Below, in pieces: positions 59,372 through 64,000 of a stretch of 64,000 bases of DNA. The stretch is from assembly GCA_000310025.1 (NCBI GenBank), contig FN649735.1:2576096-2640095 (forward strand), in the 5' to 3' direction. A program made the position numbers and the translations under genes. Below the pieces are notes generated by a model. It ran no database searches. It saw only the letters and a program-made list of their open reading frames with translations, and was not told the DNA's origin. Position 1 is the stretch's first letter, and each line of letters begins with the position of its first letter. Origin of the DNA: Ectocarpus siliculosus (lineage: Eukaryota; Sar; Phaeophyceae; Ectocarpales; Ectocarpaceae).

Positions 59372-62300
59372 CTACGGTACCAGCGAACCACTGGCATCGC
59401 GGAGCTTGGCCTCTTTCTCCGCCCGCCGTCTTCTGCGCCACTCCTCGGCCTTGGCGTCCTCCCCCTCCAGCGGCAGCGGCTGGGTGTCTCGCTGTGTGTG
59501 GGACCTTCGGAACGGGGTCATCGCCCTACAGTAGCAGTCGTTCTTGTCCCTCACCGTCGCCGCCGCCGCCCCGTCCGCGTAAGATCGCATCTTTGCGTTG
59601 ACGGTTACGGTGCAAGTAGATGCTCCGGACCGAACCGCCGAAATCACCTGCTGTGTTATTTTCGTCGGGAAGGCTTGAAATGTTGAAGAAGAATCTGCCA
59701 GACAAAAACGTGTTTGGGCGTGTATAAACGCGTATTCTAACCTGCTGTAATACTATTTCGTCGGCAGGAAAGACGACAAGAAATGGAACTAGAAGGCGCT
59801 TCCATGAACGAACGTTTTTTGGTAAATACATGAAAGCTTGCCTTGGCCAAGCTGCGTGGCGCAGGCACAACTTGCAGCACGCAAGCAGTAGCCTTTTCAA
59901 AGTGTTTACGACGATGTGAAACAGCCCGACTGGCGTAGAGTTGCCGTGGGGCCCCCCGGTCGTGCTCGTTGAGCTCGCTGCAACGACAACGTCGGGGAAG
60001 ATTTAGACGGCGAGCGAATGAAACAGGGGACAACAACAGCGACCAAGAACAAAAGCAGACGACAACAGGCCTAACAACGAACGCCAACAAGGCCAACGCC
60101 AACGCCGACAACACCACCACCACCAACAATACAAATAACGCAACACCAGAAAACAAGTCCTCCCAAACCGATTGACTCTCTAGCAGCGACGAATACACCT
60201 ACCTCGTTCTCCCCCGGCGGACATTCCGTTACTCCATTCCTATCGACGCCGTTCACGATTCCGGAGGCGGAGCTAAGGGCAGCACTGCTGCTGCCGCGGC
60301 TTGTGTCGGGGCCACCGGTAGCGTACAGGCTTTGGAGACGGTCCAGCCGAAGAGAACAGGAGCTCACGGCGGGAGGAAAACCCTGGAGTTGGAAGGTACC
60401 AGCAGATGTTCAACACGGCGGAGGGGTAAACATAACAGATGGCCAAGAAAACTTCAATACTGCGGCCAGGGCGCCAGATGCCGAAGAGATCAGCGATCGG
60501 AGGAGGGTGGTGGAGCATGGGTAGATCGCAGATGGCACTTTCCTGTTGAGAACGCCCGCGACAAACATGTGGGAGCGATTTTCGGAAGCGCAACACACCA
60601 GATCGTTCATTGCGCAGCCTGTGAGCCGCCTACACGATAAATAACACAGTCTTCAACGCTGGGTTGGCTTCCAAGCTAGGTACATACATATCTTCAGAAG
60701 GACGGGAGGTGTGTACAGCAACACCAGACAAGAGCGTTGGAAGACACTGACAAAGCCTTCTATGAATCCCTTCCATCGTCGTTCTGTTCTGAAGATTACA
60801 TCAACCCCCACACATCGACGACACAATCATATAACTCAAAGGGAGCGGGGAAGGTGGCATCAAACATCATGCGACTGGCGGTGTTACCAGCACCACTGGA
60901 AACAATACAATTACGACAGGTGGCCTGACAACTACCTTCGTGTGAGACTCCACCAAAAGAACTGCAAACGCTTGTTCTTGACAAGACAAGAATGCACGGA
61001 CGTCACGTTGCCCGCGCTCTTGCGTTCACTCTAAACTCATTCTGGCATCTAGGGAGTGCCGGTCCCGATTCGGCCCTTGTGATGGAAGGCGAACGTGTGT
61101 GCTAGGTTGATATCCTGCTGGTTCGCCCGGCAGTGATAGGCAGGCTTTTGCCCGGGATAGATAGGCTTTTACCTGAGAAGCGGGGTCGTAGCCCAACTGA
61201 CGCAAGAAGGCGCCATTCTCTCGAACACACCACGCCACCTGGAGAGCCAACACAAGCCGGGGAAGATATGAAACTGCCTGCCTCAATACTTCGTGTATCG
61301 ATCAATGTCCCTTCGAACTGCTTCACATCACTACAGCAGTGACCCCGCCAGAGGGGGGGACAGTAGTCCATCCCGCTGCTGCGACAGCAGCGAACGAGGG
61401 TCGCCAGATTGGAGGAAGGTTTGACACAAGAGCAGCCCTAACCGTCAGATTATTTCTCCGGGTCGGCATATGATAACCGATTATTTTTTAGTCTTCACTT
61501 CAAATTAGCGCTCACAACACTTGTGCCGTTCACTCCAACCCGTGGTTACACACGATCGACATGAAAAAAAAAAACACAACGTTTGCAATGCTGTGGACGT
61601 GTGGCGACCTCAGCGGATTGGATTTGGTATTTGTCGATCATCAGTGCTTAGCAGAGAGTGAAACGATTTCAGTGCGAACAGACATGACGAATCGAGTACC
61701 TTCCTCATTTACGAGGGTACTGGGTGGACAGCGGCGGCGGAGAATAGACAATACCAGGGGCGACTGCTCTCACCCGGTCAACGAGGGACCAAAAACAGAC
61801 GGCCACAAGCACCCCCACGGGGGGGGGGGACGCCACAACTCACATCTCTGCCGCTGCCGGCGCACTCACGCACCTGCTCTTGGCTATAACGCCTCCTGAG
61901 ACTGCCTCCAACACCCCTCCTCGACGTCCTCGGCCGGTACAGACCGCTTCGGCCGGCAGCGCCGGTCGCTGCCTCCCCGCCGCTGGTATTGGCAGCGGCC
62001 GCCGCCGCTGCTTCTCGACCACGGCTCCCCTCTCCCACCGCCGCCGGCGGGCTACCTCTGTCGCACGTTGCTGCGTCGCCCATCCTCGGCGTCTCTAAGG
62101 TCGTGCCGTAGTCGTCGTCGTCGTCGTTGCTCATTGAGTCACAAACATCACCGCCGCTGCGGCCGTTCCGCCGGGGGGGGACAATCCCCGTCCCCTCTGG
62201 CGCAGCAGCAACGGTGCAACGTGGTTCCTCTCCGCTCTTGCTGCTTCGCCTGCGGCCCGCATTCAAAACGGCCGGAGCGCCGCGTATTCGGTCGCCGTAC

Positions 62301-62983
62301 CTCTCGGCTGCTTCTGTCCCGGACACGTCCTGTGATTGTTATTGTGGTGGTGGTGGTGGTGGTTTGTATGTAGGAGGAGGGGGAGAAACTCTGGGAGTGG
62401 CCATGTTCGTGTTTCACGTACGTCCTGCGGCAGTCGGTGTTGTTGTTGATGAAGTTGTTTGGGCATGGCAAAAAGTGTGGGTTCTGATGAGCGCATGTCC
62501 CTCTTCGCCGCGAGCCTACCACTGATTTTCATTACAAATAGAGTGAATTTTGAGGAAGGCTCATAAGTGAAAGTCGCCCTGCTTCTGTTCATTCGAAGGG
62601 GCGGAGAACCGGGAGGGAAAAAACGAAATCGTGGCGTGTGTAAATACGGTACGTTTGTCGATGGCGTTGTGCGGGGTGAATAAAACATGGTTTGAGTTTT
62701 TCGCGCAAACAGAGAGCCAAAACCCACTTATTGTATTTCATCCAAACGATTAATAATTATCTTTGCATTGGCAAGCCGGTTGGCACGCTTGACAGACCTA
62801 GGGTTTCATGTACAGGATCGATCCGATTGGCCCCGGGCACAGGGGACGGGGGGTAGGTCTTACGTGAATGAAGGACACGAGACCTAAGAGTGTCGCCTCG
62901 GGGTCCGAAAGCAGGTCCTCGTAGCGTACGACGTGCACCGGCACCCGCCTCGACAGCCAGTACGTGTTAAACCGCTCCCACAC
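59372..62983 (-). CDS. Sulfotransferase (PAPS-dependent), 3' part of gene
   Basis: Five phase-0 exons on the minus strand: 62983-62864, 62329-61844, 61238-61173, 60382-60203 and 59650-59372 (stop). The first gives VWERFNTYWLSRRVPVHVVR followed by YEDLLSDPEATL, the conserved 3'-phosphate-binding/RYEDL block of sulfotransferases. The second is mostly a low-complexity Ala/Gly/Asp insert and ends RRYSQEQVRECAGSGRD. The third, VAWCVRENGAFLRQLGYDPA, is the usual 'LLxxLGYD' helix. The last contains YCRAMTPFRRSHTQRDTQPL, typical of the C-terminal substrate-loop end, and finishes with a charged helix. The enzyme family transfers sulfate from PAPS; in brown algae possible acceptors include fucoidan precursors, but the acceptor cannot be told from sequence. 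The 5' exons with the PAPS P-loop are not identified in 63.1-64.0 kb, so the gene is partial here. Confidence 0.75.
61483..61554 (-). mobile_element. SINE, copy C (5'-truncated)
   Basis: The plus strand reads a T run, gtcttcacttcaaattagcg, ctcacaacac and ccaacccgtggttacacac, which equals the 3' end of the SINE copies at 17711 and 33331. Similarity ends abruptly at 61554, leaving only about 70 bases of the 3' end. It lies close to the sulfotransferase exon at 61844, in its downstream intron. Confidence 0.75.
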
Positions 62984-64000
62984 CTTCGGCCACCACGCGA
63001 GTGAACGAAAAAAAACAGAGAAAAACAAATCGCAGGTGAGCGACAACCGAGTGAAAAGAGTGAACCATCTCGTCTATGAACCATTTGCAGGGAAACGTAC
63101 CGGCAAAGCACCCGGTACTTCCTGCTGCGTCCCATGGAGAAGTAACGCTACCAGCGCGCCGATCGGCGTTCCGCACCCAATCCCGCCCGCTACGGAGAAC
63201 TTCGACTTGTTCGTGAATCGAACAATCTCATCTGCAGCCATCGCTGGCATTATCCATCCTTCTATCGCAAGATACCGTGTCTCTCTGCAGCGGGCTCCGA
63301 TCCAGGGCAGGTCACGCAGAATAAACTCGTTTTTGCCGTGCATGAACAGCTTTGGGGTGGTCGCAACTAGGCTCGGCGGCCTTCTTCCTCTCGGCGTCGG
63401 AGTAAATAGTCAGCAATTGATATGCCAGGTGTGTGAAGGCTGTCACTCCGTCCCCTCTCACTCTCACAACGTGGCCTTCAACATTCTGAACGCCGACCGA
63501 CGGCAAACCAACCGATCACCTCTGGCATTCGAGTGGGGTGACTGGTTGGTTTCAATTCTTATTCAAAGGCGGATGAGCGGGGCTCCGCGGGTTCTTGGTG
63601 CCCGTCGTCATCATGTGAACATGAACTAGACCGTATCCTCGAGGCGGACCACAAGGGAGATCCGTACTCAGCTTCTGCTTGGCTCAAGCATTTCACTATT
63701 CACTCAAGCATCGACTTCGGGAGCGTCAACAACGGTTCTCACATACTCCGAATTGAGATGCCACCGGCAGTAGAGGGCACTCTTGGCATTCAGCCATATG
63801 CTTACTGTTTTTTTTTCGCAGAAGAACGTTGCTTTTCAACGCCTCTCATTTAATTGGTTTCGTGGAGCAAACGTTTTCGTCGCGACAGTACTGCCAGTCG
63901 GAAAACACCAGCCACGCCGCATCTACGTCTTGTGCTCATCTCTCTCCGCGGGCGTACCCGTTGCCTTCTACACGCAGTCCACATCCCTCGACCACTACCA
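62984..64000. other. Presumed upstream introns/exons of the sulfotransferase; unresolved
   Basis: Minus-strand stretches with some coding look include 63101-63190 (ends GCTTTGCCG|gtacgt, in phase with the exon at 62983, peptide VPGALP) and 63370-63506 (AFTHLAYQLLTIYSDAERKK). Neither contains the P-loop expected upstream, and frames break between them, so no exon is called. Confidence 0.3.

Overview
The window looks like nuclear DNA of a brown alga (Phaeophyceae, Ectocarpus/Saccharina type). The reasons are GC-rich exons separated by many 150-1700 bp introns with GT-AG (some GC-AG) borders, a secondary-plastid type bipartite presequence, brown-algal style TPR exons of exactly 42 codons, a sulfotransferase, and long C/G homopolymers, satellites and SINE-like repeats in non-coding DNA. 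All products were assigned by reading translations by eye. No database search was possible.

Layout. 1-1414 (-): a gene open at the left edge, OTU-protease-like with a Cys-rich knuckle. 1.4-9.6 kb: gene-poor, dominated by a nested tandem-repeat block (3.48-6.7 kb) and one unidentified minus-strand reading frame (7.0-7.4 kb). 9.69-11.86 kb: a rearranged cluster of receptor-type exons, with an LRR head exon, TPR exons in both orientations, perfect and imperfect palindromes, and an HNH-type ORF on the opposite strand. 12.9-13.6 kb: a ~152 bp satellite. 14,353-44,539 (+): one giant VPS13-family lipid-transfer gene of about 38 exons (~3,800 aa). It includes a single 5.2 kb exon, three apparent GC-AG introns and a C-terminal extension beyond the usual VPS13 end. 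Two copies of a tRNA-derived SINE sit in its introns, in opposite orientations. 47,964-52,798 (-): a CDP-diacylglycerol synthase (CdsA type). 53,063-57,262 (+): a four-exon plastid-lumen protein that looks PsbQ-like, divergently transcribed from cdsA over a 264 bp spacer. 59,372-62,983 and beyond (-): the 3' part of a sulfotransferase gene whose 5' exons are unresolved or outside the window.

How they fit together. VPS13 proteins move bulk phospholipid at membrane contacts and CdsA makes CDP-diacylglycerol for phospholipid synthesis, so two large genes here concern membrane lipids. The PsbQ-like protein would act in the thylakoid lumen at photosystem II. The sulfotransferase could act on cell-wall sulfated polysaccharides. 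There is no sign of co-regulation beyond the divergent cdsA/lumen-protein pair. The TPR/LRR cluster is the most unusual part of the window: it shows physical traces of exon shuffling and inversion.
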